DNA of 64,000 nt from Clostridiales bacterium VE202-21 (GTDB taxonomy: Bacteria > Bacillota > Clostridia > Lachnospirales > Lachnospiraceae): assembly GCA_000509105.1 (NCBI GenBank), contig BAIF02000111.1, positions 62,001-126,000 on the forward strand, in the 5' to 3' direction. Numbering within the stretch: position 1 is the stretch's first letter; the number at the start of each line of letters is the position of its first letter. Shown here one piece after another: positions 7,944 through 16,972 of the stretch. The position numbers were made by a program, and so were the translations under genes. The notes under the pieces were generated by a model. It was not told where the DNA came from, did not search any database, and saw only the letters and a program-made list of their open reading frames with translations.

Positions 7944-10922
7944 TCAGTCTTTCTTAATCTGTTCCACAATATATTCGCTTATCTGCGGCGGTTCCAGAAA
8001 TGGCCGTGCAAGGTAATATCCCTGCATATAATCTACACCCAGTTCGATCACCTTATGCATCTCCTTTTCCGTCTCTATTCCCTCCGCAATGACTTTAATA
8101 TTTCTTTCCTTAGCATAAGATATGGTATTTTCCACGATCTTCTGCTTATCAATATTATCATGAATACCGGATATAATCTCTCTGTCGATCTTAATATACT
8201 TAGGGGCAAGCTCCAGAAGGATTCTCTCACCATTATATCCGCTCCCGTAATCGTCCAGCGCAAAATCAGAATCCCAGCGGTTGACAAGAACCCGTTTTAC
8301 ATCCATAGCCTCCTTATCTGCCTCTGCGTATTCAGTAATCTCGAATACGAAGTGGTCCAGATACCCTTTACATTCAGATTCAATAAACTCAATCATCCTG
8401 TTACTCACTCTGTAGTCGGCCAATGAGTTAATAAAGACTTTACAGTCAGGCCTAATCCGTTGGTTCTTCACATGCTGTACAAATGTGGTGGATGCCATCT
8501 TCCAGGTCAGTTCTTCTACTTTATCCAGTTTGTGTTCTTCTCTGGCCAGAGCCAGAATTTCCGAAGGGTTGCGCAATGTAGGCATGGTTCCTCTCATCAG
8601 AGCCTCATAGGCAAAAATCCTGCCGGTGTGCGCATCGACGATGGGCTGAAAATAGTACTCTACCTTTTCCCGTTCCAGCAGTTCCGAAAGCTCCCTGCGG
8701 TTCTGCGAGATATACTCCTCGCTGTGATATGCCCCCAGGTCAAAGTCACTGATTTCGCCTTTGGTAGAATGCTTCACCTGATACATTGCGAAATCAGAAA
8801 ATTGCAGGAGCTGTTCGTAATGGCGGGAATCCCTTGGATACCATGAGATACCGCCGGACATCTTTATTTTGAGCCTCTGCATTGGCGGAAGCAAAATGTA
8901 TTCTTCGTCGATGCCCTTTTTCAGGCCGGAAAGAATCCGTGTGATATCCTCCTCCGAATCATATCCATAGAAAAACAGATAAAATTCATCCCCTGAATTA
9001 CGTGATATAATTGTGTTCGACGGCGTATACTTACGGAAACTGTCTGCCGCAGCCTGAATGTATTTATCCCCGTAATCATGCCCGAACTTATCGTTGATCT
9101 GTTTGAGATTATCCAGATCCATCATAACCAGTGCCGCCTTCTTTAGGCAGGATTCTCCCTTTTCAAAAAGCTGCTGCATGATACGCTGGAATGCACGTCT
9201 GTTCTTCAGCCCTGTAAGCAGATCATGATCACGTTCATGCTCAATCAGCTGCTTTTCCTGTATTGTCTTCGTGATATCTTCTACTATGCCGATTGCCCTT
9301 CGATCCTCCAAGCCCGAATAACTTAGGCGGACATAGGTCTCTTTTTCCCCGTCCGGTATCTTATACAATATATAGTCTTCCGCTTCCTCTGCTTTATAGA
9401 TATCCAACTCCTTCATTTCCATGATAAAAGTCTGCACATCCATATTCGAAGCAATGGAACCCTTAAGGCCAAAAATATCAAAGAAACCGTCCGTCAAAAA
9501 TAGAGTTCTATTATCCATGTCAATTTCAAACCCTGCTATACGTATGCTGGCTTTGTTCAGAATCTGCGCAAACTTTGTGGCGGAATCGATTACATCACGG
9601 CTCAGCTTCTCAATGGACTCTTCCATCTGATCGAATTCATATATATTCGTTCTAGGGAGGCCTATTTTGCTTTTTCTATTCATCTGCTGCATATGTTTTG
9701 ACACAAGATGTATCGGTCTTGATATCATAAAACTAACAAGCACGCTGCCTGCGATTCCCATAATGATTGTCAGAATAATTGCAACAATAATATAGGACAT
9801 GATATGGTTAGAAAACTCGGTAAGATCACTCTCTTTTACTGCACCTGCCAGTCCCCAACGATCCGATTCAAAGGGGCCGTTCGAATCATAGAGCTGGAAA
9901 TATTCCATATCCATAAAATACCGCTCATGGTCTGTACCGTTAAAATAAAAGTTCCCATCAGATGACTGTGATACATCCAGCTTTTCCATGTCCGGTGCGA
10001 TGCTGCTGTCCGATGAATATACGGTTCTGTATTCATTGGTTTTTGCATCCTGAACGATCAATAAATACGAGGCCGGCTTATCTTCCATCAATTCCTCGGA
10101 CGGAAGCATAGTGGAAAGGTAATCCAGTGTAATCTCCATGCCAAGTGTACCATAGACTTTACCCTTTCCAGTTATCAGCGGCACCGTATAGGAAATCATC
10201 ATCTTATCATCGTCCGTAAGCGTATGGGGTTTTCCCCAATATCCCAATTCTGTCAACGAAGCTGCCTCGGGGTTTTCATATCCTTGTTCCTGCGGATTCA
10301 GAAAAAGATTATATGTTTCCTCATGTTCCCTGGTAAATACGAACTGAGGCTTCCAAGCACTGTCAGTGGCTATATCCAGGCTATGTACAAGATCAACCGA
10401 GCCTCTCTCAATCAGGAGGTCACTGTTGCGGACAGAGACGCTTGTATCCGGATCCAGATCCCGGAAATAAACGCCCGGACGGGAAAAACTCTCCTGTTCC
10501 CTCAGTTCTTTGGGATCATCATTGTTAAAAACAACAAAAGCTCCGGTCACCTTATTGGAACGAAGCATTTCGATCAGATTTCCAGAAATCTCAGAGACCA
10601 GCGGAAAGCAGGCATTTGAGTTTTTTCCTATATTATCCAGGTCGATCGTCCCGTCATGATCCAGCTTTTCAGCGGTCTCGTTAATAAGTTGTACCGTATA
10701 AGACACATTAGACCAGCTGTTTATCATCTCATTCTGCAAGTAGCTGGAACGGTTGGCTACCTTTCCCTGTACAATGCCTTTGGCATTCTCATCAAGTTCC
10801 TGAATGGCTCCCCCAAATATAAAAGTTCCTGAGAGCAGCATTACTTCTATTAAAGTCAGGAGGACCATGGGAATCAGCATTCTTTTCAGTATAGGCTGTG
10901 CTTTCTGTCTGTTGATTTGCAT
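7944..10922 (-). CDS. Membrane GGDEF-EAL cyclic-di-GMP protein with extracytoplasmic sensor
   Basis: The 992-residue protein has a transmembrane helix at 13-36, a long extracytoplasmic region to about 372 consistent with a dCache-type sensor, a second helix at about 375-400, a linker and PAS-like stretch (455-560), a GGDEF domain (565-735) and an EAL domain (745-985). The signature is SGDEF (643-647) rather than GGDEF, a variant often still active. EAL residues look complete: EAL at 773-775, the Asn of INSLADY, EITEYAE, DDYGSG at 890-895, KIDREI and AEGIETE. It could make or degrade c-di-GMP; direction is not predictable. A GGAGGG site precedes the ATG. It follows a solute-binding lipoprotein gene by 55 nt, suggesting that protein feeds the sensor. 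Confidence 0.93.
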   Translation of the reverse strand: MQINRQKAQPILKRMLIPMVLLTLIEVMLLSGTFIFGGAIQELDENAKGIVQGKVANRSSYLQNEMINSWSNVSYTVQLINETAEKLDHDGTIDLDNIGKNSNACFPLVSEISGNLIEMLRSNKVTGAFVVFNNDDPKELREQESFSRPGVYFRDLDPDTSVSVRNSDLLIERGSVDLVHSLDIATDSAWKPQFVFTREHEETYNLFLNPQEQGYENPEAASLTELGYWGKPHTLTDDDKMMISYTVPLITGKGKVYGTLGMEITLDYLSTMLPSEELMEDKPASYLLIVQDAKTNEYRTVYSSDSSIAPDMEKLDVSQSSDGNFYFNGTDHERYFMDMEYFQLYDSNGPFESDRWGLAGAVKESDLTEFSNHIMSYIIVAIILTIIMGIAGSVLVSFMISRPIHLVSKHMQQMNRKSKIGLPRTNIYEFDQMEESIEKLSRDVIDSATKFAQILNKASIRIAGFEIDMDNRTLFLTDGFFDIFGLKGSIASNMDVQTFIMEMKELDIYKAEEAEDYILYKIPDGEKETYVRLSYSGLEDRRAIGIVEDITKTIQEKQLIEHERDHDLLTGLKNRRAFQRIMQQLFEKGESCLKKAALVMMDLDNLKQINDKFGHDYGDKYIQAAADSFRKYTPSNTIISRNSGDEFYLFFYGYDSEEDITRILSGLKKGIDEEYILLPPMQRLKIKMSGGISWYPRDSRHYEQLLQFSDFAMYQVKHSTKGEISDFDLGAYHSEEYISQNRRELSELLEREKVEYYFQPIVDAHTGRIFAYEALMRGTMPTLRNPSEILALAREEHKLDKVEELTWKMASTTFVQHVKNQRIRPDCKVFINSLADYRVSNRMIEFIESECKGYLDHFVFEITEYAEADKEAMDVKRVLVNRWDSDFALDDYGSGYNGERILLELAPKYIKIDREIISGIHDNIDKQKIVENTISYAKERNIKVIAEGIETEKEMHKVIELGVDYMQGYYLARPFLEPPQISEYIVEQIKKD

Positions 10923-10977
10923 TCCCGTGCCCTCCTTTCTTTCATCCGCTTCCTATATTTATTCAACGGTACCGGAT

Positions 10978-12455
10978 TTATTTATTATCTACTAACTTCT
11001 CAAGAGATGCCAGTGTCTCCTCATACCAGCTCTCAAAATTATCATCCGTATTATATTTACTGACAGCCTCTTCCCTTGAAGAACCGGCTGATATGGCTGC
11101 TTCTACCTCTGCCCTGTCCGCTGCCGCTTTGTCTGAGAGCGAATACTCCAGTACATTACGGGCATCCGTACCATTTTCAAAGGCGCGGGTGGTATAGAGT
11201 GAAGTTTCCTCAATCTGTGTTAGGGAAGCCTCCAGCACCTGGATGACGCTGCTGTCTGTACTGTCTATGTTCTTTTTGATCAGTTCTTTATCATTGGCCT
11301 CTTTTTTAACAGGCAGATACCCTGATGTCACTGCAAACTGTATATTACGGTCAGTGTCTGTAAACCATTTCAAAAATTCCACGGAAGCCTCGATTTTTGC
11401 CTTATCTTCCTTTTCCATCACGACCATGCCTGCCCCCTGCTGTACAGAGTATTTCCCGCCGTCCTTAAAACGCGGGCACTCAAAAGCCTGCATCTCGATC
11501 GGATATGTATTTTCATCGTCCAGCGTCACCTGATCAGGGAAAAATGTCGCACCCGCAGAGGAACCTACGAATGCAAGTATATTCCCTGTCTTGATGTCAT
11601 CACTCCGGAACTTCCCGGAGGAAGCAAAGTAGCCGTTGATAAAAGGCACATAGTAATTGTCCCAAAGCTTACGTATAACATCTTTATCAAAATTCAAAGC
11701 CGGCTGGCCATCCTTGACAGAGAAAATCTCAGTTCCCAGTTCCCGTGCTCCTATTATAAAATAATTGGCCATAGCGTCCCTTCCAAAGAAGGCTTTTCCG
11801 TCATCCGGAGTATCTGTCAGGCTGTCCGTCCATTCGTAATATTCTTTGGATGTGGCAGTAATCCCCTCGATTGTGGAAATATCCTCCAGGGCAGCGCCCG
11901 TTGCATCGGCAAACTTATCCCAGTCTGTCTTGTTCAGCATAAATACTTCCGTTGCCTTGGCAATCGGGAATATCTTCAGGCTGTCTTCGGAGGAAAACTT
12001 TCCCTCATCAATGTAGCTGTCCATATATTCACTGATCTCATCTTCAGTCATATATTCCATCAAATCCACAGCCATGCCCTTCTGATCCACCGCATAGGCT
12101 GTATCCGCATAAGCCGCAAAAATATCGGGGATTTCTTTTGCCCCTACTTTTCCGTCAATGGAGCCAGTACGTTATCCTCCAGATCGGCCACATTGCCAAG
12201 GCTTGATGCTTTTACTTTGATTCCCAGCTCTTTTCCCCGGCTGCCATTGAACTCTGTTACCAGTTCATTAAAGGCATCCTGCTGTGCGCCGTTATAATAG
12301 TGCCATACTTCGATAGACACCGGCTTCTTAGGATCCAGCAGGCTTTCCTTCTTGTTATCATTCATTTTTTCTTCTGCAGAAGAGCACCCGGCCGTCAAGC
12401 TGAGAATGGCAGCTGTAAATAGGCAGACTGCAGTTTTATACACTCGTTTCCTCAT
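10978..12455 (-). pseudogene. Extracellular sugar-binding lipoprotein, broken by one frameshift
   Basis: The 5' part (from ATG 12455, preceded by GGAGG) encodes a lipoprotein signal ending in LTAGC and a solute-binding domain start (VSIEVWHYYNGAQQ). It ends at a TAG after APLTEK (stop near 12144). The same protein resumes in another frame with IDGKVGAKEIPDIFAAYADTAY and runs to 10978. Adding one base near 12163 would join them as LASIDGKVG, giving about 496 residues, normal for ABC sugar-binding proteins. No ABC permease or ATPase genes adjoin; the next gene is the GGDEF-EAL protein, so a sensory role is possible. The break is either a real mutation or a sequence error. Confidence 0.8.
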
Positions 12456-12473
12456 AATATCCTCCACCGGCGC

Positions 12474-12824
12474 TTATAGTGTTTCAACATCTACTTCTAC
12501 GCCATCCCTCCAAATACGTTCCAGGTTATAGAACAGCCTGTTCTCCTTATCAAAAATATGCACGATGATATCTCCAAAGTCAAGCAGCACCCAGCTGGCG
12601 GTTCCGTAGCCTTCCCGCTGCTTTAACACAAAGCCTGCCTTGTGGAGACATTCCTCCACATTGTCTATCAGAGCCTTTACCTGACTCTCATTGCTGCCGT
12701 TTGCGATGATAAAATAATCCGCAAGTACGGAGACGCTGGCAATATCGATCACCTTAATGTCCTCGCCCTTTTTTTCATCCAGCGCTTTGCAGGCAAGCCG
12801 CGCCATTTCCCTTGCTTGTTCCAT
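12474..12824 (-). CDS. rsfS: Ribosomal silencing factor RsfS (Iojap family)
   Basis: The 116-residue protein matches the RsfS/YbeB/Iojap family over its whole length, with the conserved segments LADYFIIANGSNESQV, GYGTASWVLLDFGDIIVHIF and the closing YNLERIW. RsfS binds ribosomal protein L14 and blocks joining of the 30S and 50S subunits during starvation. An AAGGAG site precedes the ATG. The gene follows yqeK and nadD, an order common in Firmicutes, and lies just upstream of the sugar-binding gene. Confidence 0.95.
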   Translation of the reverse strand: MEQAREMARLACKALDEKKGEDIKVIDIASVSVLADYFIIANGSNESQVKALIDNVEECLHKAGFVLKQREGYGTASWVLLDFGDIIVHIFDKENRLFYNLERIWRDGVEVDVETL

Positions 12825-12888
12825 AAATCAGTCTCCTTTACTTCTTTAATTTGTATGATTATAGCAACCGTTCTGATTGTCTGAACTG

Positions 12889-13449
12889 CTACTGATAATA
12901 TTCATAAGTTCTGACGGTCATAGGATCAATCTCCCTGCCCACATTCTTCAGATAAGAAATCGTTGAACCAGCACTAAGTGCCACTGCCTTGTTCAGGTTT
13001 GAAAACGCCTCTCTTCTCACTTCTTTTAAAACCGGAATTCCCTGTCTACCTGGCTCAATATAATCTGCAAGAAAAATAATTTTTTCAAGCAGTGTCATCT
13101 GAGGCTTTCCCGTGGTGTGATAAGTGATGGCTCCCAGAATATCAGAATCTTTAATATTATATTCATGCTCCGCAAGATATGCTCCCAGCTTGGCATGGAT
13201 CAGGGCCGGCATTTTCAGTTCAGACTCGGTCAGTGCGATATTGCAGTCCCTGCACAATTTGATCTGCTCCTTACCGGAGCAGAACTTACCGCAGTCGTGC
13301 AGCAGCCCCGCCAGCATCGCCTGATGTATATCCGTTTCATAACACATGGCAAGCGATGCAGCCGTATACATAACTCCCAGCGTATGTTCGTAGCGTTCTG
13401 GTTTTAATCTCTTCTCCAACTTTCTTCGAATCCCCAAAATCTCCGTCAT
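12889..13449 (-). CDS. yqeK: YqeK HD-domain Ap4A hydrolase
   Basis: This 186-residue protein has an HD metal-dependent phosphohydrolase domain: the first His in RYEHTLGV, HDCGKF for the HD pair, then HAKLGAYLAEHEY and the later FLADYIEPGR. Members of the family cleave diadenosine tetraphosphate symmetrically to ADP. The ATG overlaps the nadD stop by 4 nt (ATGA type), so the pair is probably translationally coupled. Confidence 0.92.
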   Translation of the reverse strand: MTEILGIRRKLEKRLKPERYEHTLGVMYTAASLAMCYETDIHQAMLAGLLHDCGKFCSGKEQIKLCRDCNIALTESELKMPALIHAKLGAYLAEHEYNIKDSDILGAITYHTTGKPQMTLLEKIIFLADYIEPGRQGIPVLKEVRREAFSNLNKAVALSAGSTISYLKNVGREIDPMTVRTYEYYQ

Positions 13450-14057
13450 TGCTCCACTTCCTTATACAAATGATGTTCTTTAATATAATCAGCCACTGCA
13501 TCCGGCACGAAATAATGCACTGTCAGCCCCTTCGCAGCCCGCTCCCGGATCGTTGTTGAAGAAATCTCCAGAAGCGGCGCCCGAAGCAGTTCAATCTCGG
13601 CTTCATATTTCTTTTTAAGATAAGCAATCTGTTTCTGCATATCTCGCACATCCTTGTCATCCCGCATCGCGGCGAGTATGGTGCAGGTTGGAAAAATCTC
13701 TTTGAAATACTTCCATTGTTCAATAGAAAACAGAGAATCCGCCCCCAAAATAAAATAAAACTCGTTGCCCGGGTACAGTTCATGGAAATCACGCATTGTC
13801 CGATACGTGTAAGATATACCCTTCTTCGCCTCATGCATGGAAAGCTTAAAATGCGGGGAACCGCTGATTGCGGCCTTTACCATCTCAATTCTGTGGGTAA
13901 GCGAGGTATCCATCTCTTCCGTATCTTTATGCGGTGGATTACCATTCGGTAAAAACCATATTTCATCCAGTTTAAACTCTTCGAAGGCAAATTCTCCCAA
14001 TAGCAGATGACCAATATGAATCGGGTCGAATGTGCCTCCCATGATGCCGATTTTCAT
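13446..14057 (-). CDS. nadD: Nicotinate-nucleotide adenylyltransferase
   Basis: The 203-residue length and motifs identify NadD: GGTFDPIHIGHL near the N-terminus (HxGH nucleotide-binding motif) and SSTTIRERAAKG near the C-terminus. It adenylates nicotinate mononucleotide to deamido-NAD in NAD biosynthesis. AGGAGG precedes the ATG. It sits between yhbY (9 nt upstream) and the overlapping yqeK. Confidence 0.96.
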   Translation of the reverse strand: MKIGIMGGTFDPIHIGHLLLGEFAFEEFKLDEIWFLPNGNPPHKDTEEMDTSLTHRIEMVKAAISGSPHFKLSMHEAKKGISYTYRTMRDFHELYPGNEFYFILGADSLFSIEQWKYFKEIFPTCTILAAMRDDKDVRDMQKQIAYLKKKYEAEIELLRAPLLEISSTTIRERAAKGLTVHYFVPDAVADYIKEHHLYKEVEQ

Positions 14058-14066
14058 AAAATCCTC

Positions 14067-14357
14067 CTACGGAAGTACGATCTTTTTCTTGTCGTCTTTT
14101 CCTTCCCTGTATAATACAATCTTCTTGCCGATTACTTGGACAACCTGAGAACGTGTCCTGCCGGCCACCAGATCTGCCAACTCCCTTGGATCATCTGCAC
14201 AATTTTGGAGCACACTGATCTTGATGAGTTCTCTGGCCTCTAAAGCCTCGGAAATTGCTTCTGTAAGCCCGGGAGTAATACTGGACTTCCCGATCTGGAA
14301 GATCGGATCCATTGTCATGGCAAGGCTTTTTAAATAAGCTCGCTGTTTTGTTGTCAT
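14067..14357 (-). CDS. yhbY: YhbY family RNA-binding (CRM-domain) protein
   Basis: A 96-residue single CRM domain, with LKSLAMTMDPIFQIGKSSIT and the later QVIGKKIVLYREG. YhbY proteins associate with pre-50S ribosomal particles and help assembly. The position between obgE and nadD, both close by on the same strand, fits a ribosome-maturation operon. Confidence 0.92.
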   Translation of the reverse strand: MTTKQRAYLKSLAMTMDPIFQIGKSSITPGLTEAISEALEARELIKISVLQNCADDPRELADLVAGRTRSQVVQVIGKKIVLYREGKDDKKKIVLP

Positions 14358-14374
14358 ACTGTTTTATCTCCTGT

Positions 14375-15658
14375 CTATTTATAATAATCAAACTGCAGTC
14401 CATACATCTTAACCGTGTCACCCTCCTGAATGCCTGCCTGTTCCAGATCATTCAGGATACCGGAATCTTTTAAGAACTTCTGGAAGAAGGCAAATCCCTT
14501 TTCGGAATCCAGATTGGTGTATCCCAGCATCTTTTCAATCTTCGGGCCTTCCACTACAAACAGTTCTCCTTCTCTCTCCACTGTGTAGGGCAGGTCTTCA
14601 TAGATCAGTTCATCCTCAGGAAAGTATTCCTGTTCAAATACAATCGGCTTCTCATCCATAGCCTGGAGCTGCCCGCTAACATAGTATAACAACTCCTGAA
14701 TCCCCTTGCCGGAAACTCCGGAAATCGGGAATACCCGGATTCCTTTTGGCTCAAATTCAGCCCGGAGCCTGTCCACCGGATCATCGTCCCCGCTGTATAT
14801 CAGATCTGTCTTATTGGCTGCAATCACCTGCGGGCGCTCTGCAATCTCAGGATTATAAGCCGTCAGCTCCGCATTAATCTTATAGATATCATCCACCGGA
14901 TCCCGGCCCTCAGTTCCTGCTGCATCCACCACGTGGATCATCATCTTTGTCCGTTCAATGTGGCGCAGAAACTCATGTCCAAGTCCGACGCCTTCCGATG
15001 CCCCCTCGATCAGCCCGGGTATATCTGCCATCACGAATCCTTTCGCCCCATCCAGGTCCACGACTCCCAGATTCGGGTTCAGCGTCGTAAAATGATAGTT
15101 GGCAATCTTGGGATCCGCATTCGTAACCCTGGAGAGCAGCGTTGACTTGCCCACATTGGGAAAACCAATCAGCCCTACATCAGCGATGACTTTCAGCTCC
15201 AGATTCACCTCCAGCTCCATGGCCGGCTGTCCGGGCTGCGCATACTTCGGTACCTGCATGGTGGATGTGGCAAAATGCTGATTCCCCAGTCCTCCCCTGC
15301 CGCCTTTTAAGACAACCTGGCTGCGGTTGTCCCCGGACATATCCGCGATTACTTTACCGGTCTTTGCTTCTTTGATCACGGTTCCCTCCGGAACCTTTAA
15401 GATCAGATCCTTACCATCTTTCCCGTGGCAGCGGCGCTTACCGCCTTCTTCGCCGTCGCCGGCAGCATATTTCCTTTTGTGGCGGAAATCTACAAGCGTA
15501 TTCAGGCCTTCATCTATTTGAAAAACCAGATCCCCGCCTTTTCCGCCGTCCCCTCCGTCCGGTCCGCCGTTCGGTACATAGAGTTCCCTCCGAAAGCTGC
15601 AGTGTCCGTCACCGCCTTTGCCGGATCTTATAAAAATTTTCGCTCTGTCTGCAAACAT
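14375..15658 (-). CDS. obgE: GTPase ObgE/CgtA
   Basis: The 427-residue protein has the glycine-rich Obg fold (about residues 1-157, with GGPDGGDGGKGGD), a GTPase domain with G1 GFPNVGKST, G3 DIPGLIEG and G4 ANKTD, and a C-terminal OCT domain (about 345-427) typical of Gram-positive Obg. It acts in 50S assembly and stress control. AAGGAT lies before the ATG. It follows the rplU-prp-rpmA operon, from which it is separated by a terminator and a gap of about 240 nt. Confidence 0.97.
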   Translation of the reverse strand: MFADRAKIFIRSGKGGDGHCSFRRELYVPNGGPDGGDGGKGGDLVFQIDEGLNTLVDFRHKRKYAAGDGEEGGKRRCHGKDGKDLILKVPEGTVIKEAKTGKVIADMSGDNRSQVVLKGGRGGLGNQHFATSTMQVPKYAQPGQPAMELEVNLELKVIADVGLIGFPNVGKSTLLSRVTNADPKIANYHFTTLNPNLGVVDLDGAKGFVMADIPGLIEGASEGVGLGHEFLRHIERTKMMIHVVDAAGTEGRDPVDDIYKINAELTAYNPEIAERPQVIAANKTDLIYSGDDDPVDRLRAEFEPKGIRVFPISGVSGKGIQELLYYVSGQLQAMDEKPIVFEQEYFPEDELIYEDLPYTVEREGELFVVEGPKIEKMLGYTNLDSEKGFAFFQKFLKDSGILNDLEQAGIQEGDTVKMYGLQFDYYK

Positions 15659-15857
15659 ATAATATATCCTTTTCTATTTACTATTTTTACCAATTCCATA
15701 TCCGTACTATTATATCACAAGATGGTTCCTTTTACTATTCATAATTCCCTGAAATCACATATCCTATAGCTGCATATTTGTAACAGTTCAAAGAAATATG
15801 AAAGAAATCCCTGCTCAGAGCTATTGCCTGTGCATTTCGATGTGAAATAATAAACAA

Positions 15858-15881
15858 GCCCCAGACTGTTAGGTCTGAGGC
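15858..15881 (-). terminator. Terminator of the rplU-prp-rpmA operon
   Basis: Read on the minus strand, GCCTCAGAC pairs with GTCTGGGGC (one G-T wobble) around a short loop, followed by TTGTTTATTATTT. It lies 19 nt past the rpmA stop. The remaining 15659-15857 holds obgE promoter-like sequence (a TATAAT on the minus strand near 15710) and nothing else I can name. Confidence 0.7.
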
Positions 15882-15899
15882 CGTGTGTACCGTAACTAA

Positions 15900-16184
15900 T
15901 TATTCAGCTACAGGATAGATAGAAACCTGTTTCTTATCTCTTCCTTTTCTCTCGTATCTGACAACTCCGTCTACTAATGCAAACAGTGTGTCATCCCCGC
16001 CGCGTCCTACGTTCACGCCCGGATGAATTCTTGTTCCACGCTGTCTGTAAAGGATGTTGCCCGCTTTTACAAACTGTCCGTCAGCTCTTTTGGCACCTAA
16101 TCGTTTAGACTCAGAGTCACGGCCGTTCTTAGAAGAACCAACTCCCTTTTTATGAGCAAAATACTGAAGGTTCAATTTCATCAT
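15900..16184 (-). CDS. rpmA: 50S ribosomal protein L27 with cleavable N-terminal extension
   Basis: The 94-residue protein is L27 (AHKKGVGSSKNGRDSESKRLG). It starts with the Firmicutes extension MKLNLQYF; in this group the protease Prp cuts after the Phe so that mature L27 begins at Ala and can reach the peptidyl-transferase centre. Two ATGs are adjacent; AAGGAGG overlapping the prp end serves either. The uncut extension makes the state of the upstream prp gene important. Confidence 0.97.
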   Translation of the reverse strand: MMKLNLQYFAHKKGVGSSKNGRDSESKRLGAKRADGQFVKAGNILYRQRGTRIHPGVNVGRGGDDTLFALVDGVVRYERKGRDKKQVSIYPVAE

Positions 16185-16189
16185 GGTTA

Positions 16190-16533
16190 TTACACCTCCT
16201 TGAAGATAATATCAATGTATGGTTCATAGTCGCTGTCATCTTCTATTTCTTCCAACCCCAGAATCATAGTCTTTAACAGCAATTCAGCATCGTGTGTAGG
16301 TCTCCCACCGGTAAATCTGAACTGAATCAGCCCTGTGCACCTTCCGAATCGTCTGTCACTACAGACGTCTCATCGGATGTGTATCTTTCAACCGCGTTTA
16401 TCGTGTTGATAATCAGCGCTGAAGCCGCCGCACATACGATGTCCATGCCCTCATCCGCGAATCCGGCATGTCCCAGTGCGTCAAAACCTACATATTCGTG
16501 CTTGTCAGTCTTATAAATGGTTACTTTAATCAT
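16190..16533 (-). pseudogene. prp: Ribosomal-processing cysteine protease Prp, frameshifted
   Basis: The frame from ATG 16533 encodes the catalytic part: the His of ALGHAGF and the Cys of DIVCAAAS. It then hits TGA at 16327 after SEGAQG. The remaining conserved C-terminus (LIQFRFTGGRPTHDAELLLK and onward to IIFKEV) continues in another frame to 16190. One extra G in the GGG of CAGGGCTG would restore a normal product of about 114 residues. Prp is needed to mature L27, whose extension is intact here, so a sequence error in a base run is at least as likely as real loss. Confidence 0.85.
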
Positions 16534-16545
16534 TCTCTCACCGGG

Positions 16546-16854
16546 TTATGCGTTGATCTTGTCGATCTTAACTGCAGTATACTGCTGTCTGTGACCATTT
16601 TTCTTATGGTATCCAGATTTTCTCTTATACTTGTAAACGACAACTTTTTTACCTTTGCCGTCACCAATTACAGAAGCTGTAACTGTTGCACCTTCGACTG
16701 TCGGGTTCCCAACAACAAGTTTATCGTTGTTCACCGCAAGTACCTGGTCAAATGTATAAGTCTCTCCAGCTTCTACCCCAAGTTTTTCTACTTTAATGAT
16801 ATCGCCTTCGGCTACTTTGTACTGTTTACCACCTGTTGCTATAATTGCGTACAT
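16546..16854 (-). CDS. rplU: 50S ribosomal protein L21
   Basis: The start at 16854 follows GGAGG at good spacing and gives the canonical MYAIIATGGKQYKV beginning; the frame upstream is leader RNA. The 102 residues match L21 throughout, ending with KRKSGYHKKNGHRQQYTAVKI. It binds 23S rRNA. It heads the rplU-prp-rpmA operon. Confidence 0.97.
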   Translation of the reverse strand: MYAIIATGGKQYKVAEGDIIKVEKLGVEAGETYTFDQVLAVNNDKLVVGNPTVEGATVTASVIGDGKGKKVVVYKYKRKSGYHKKNGHRQQYTAVKIDKINA

Positions 16855-16937
16855 ATGGCACCTCCTATTATCATTACTCGCCAATTACGGTGTCTGCTAA
16901 AAGGGCAGAACTTCAGAACCTCATTGCGCGGCATACC
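16855..16937 (-). ncRNA. Probable L21 leader RNA
   Basis: About 80 nt separate the predicted transcription start from rplU. The sequence contains blocks I associate with the Firmicutes ribosomal L21 leader (GGTATGCCGCGCAATGAGG, CCCTTTTAGCAGACACCGT and ATTGGCGAG). Such leaders mediate autogenous control by L21. The match is from memory of the family, not a search. Confidence 0.6.
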
Positions 16938-16942
16938 GTTGT

Positions 16943-16972
16943 AGTATAGCATATACAAATTTATAAAGTCAA
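16943..16972 (-). promoter_or_regulatory. rplU operon promoter overlapping the amidohydrolase stop
   Basis: Minus-strand TTGACT (16967-16972) and TATACT (16943-16948) are 18 bp apart. The -35 lies inside the last codons of the upstream amidohydrolase gene, whose stop is at 16961-16963. Confidence 0.7.

Noticed and set aside
16320..16345. Programmed ribosomal frameshift in prp
   Set aside because: The junction CAGGGCTGA lacks a slippery heptamer and a following stimulatory stem is not evident; a missing base is simpler.
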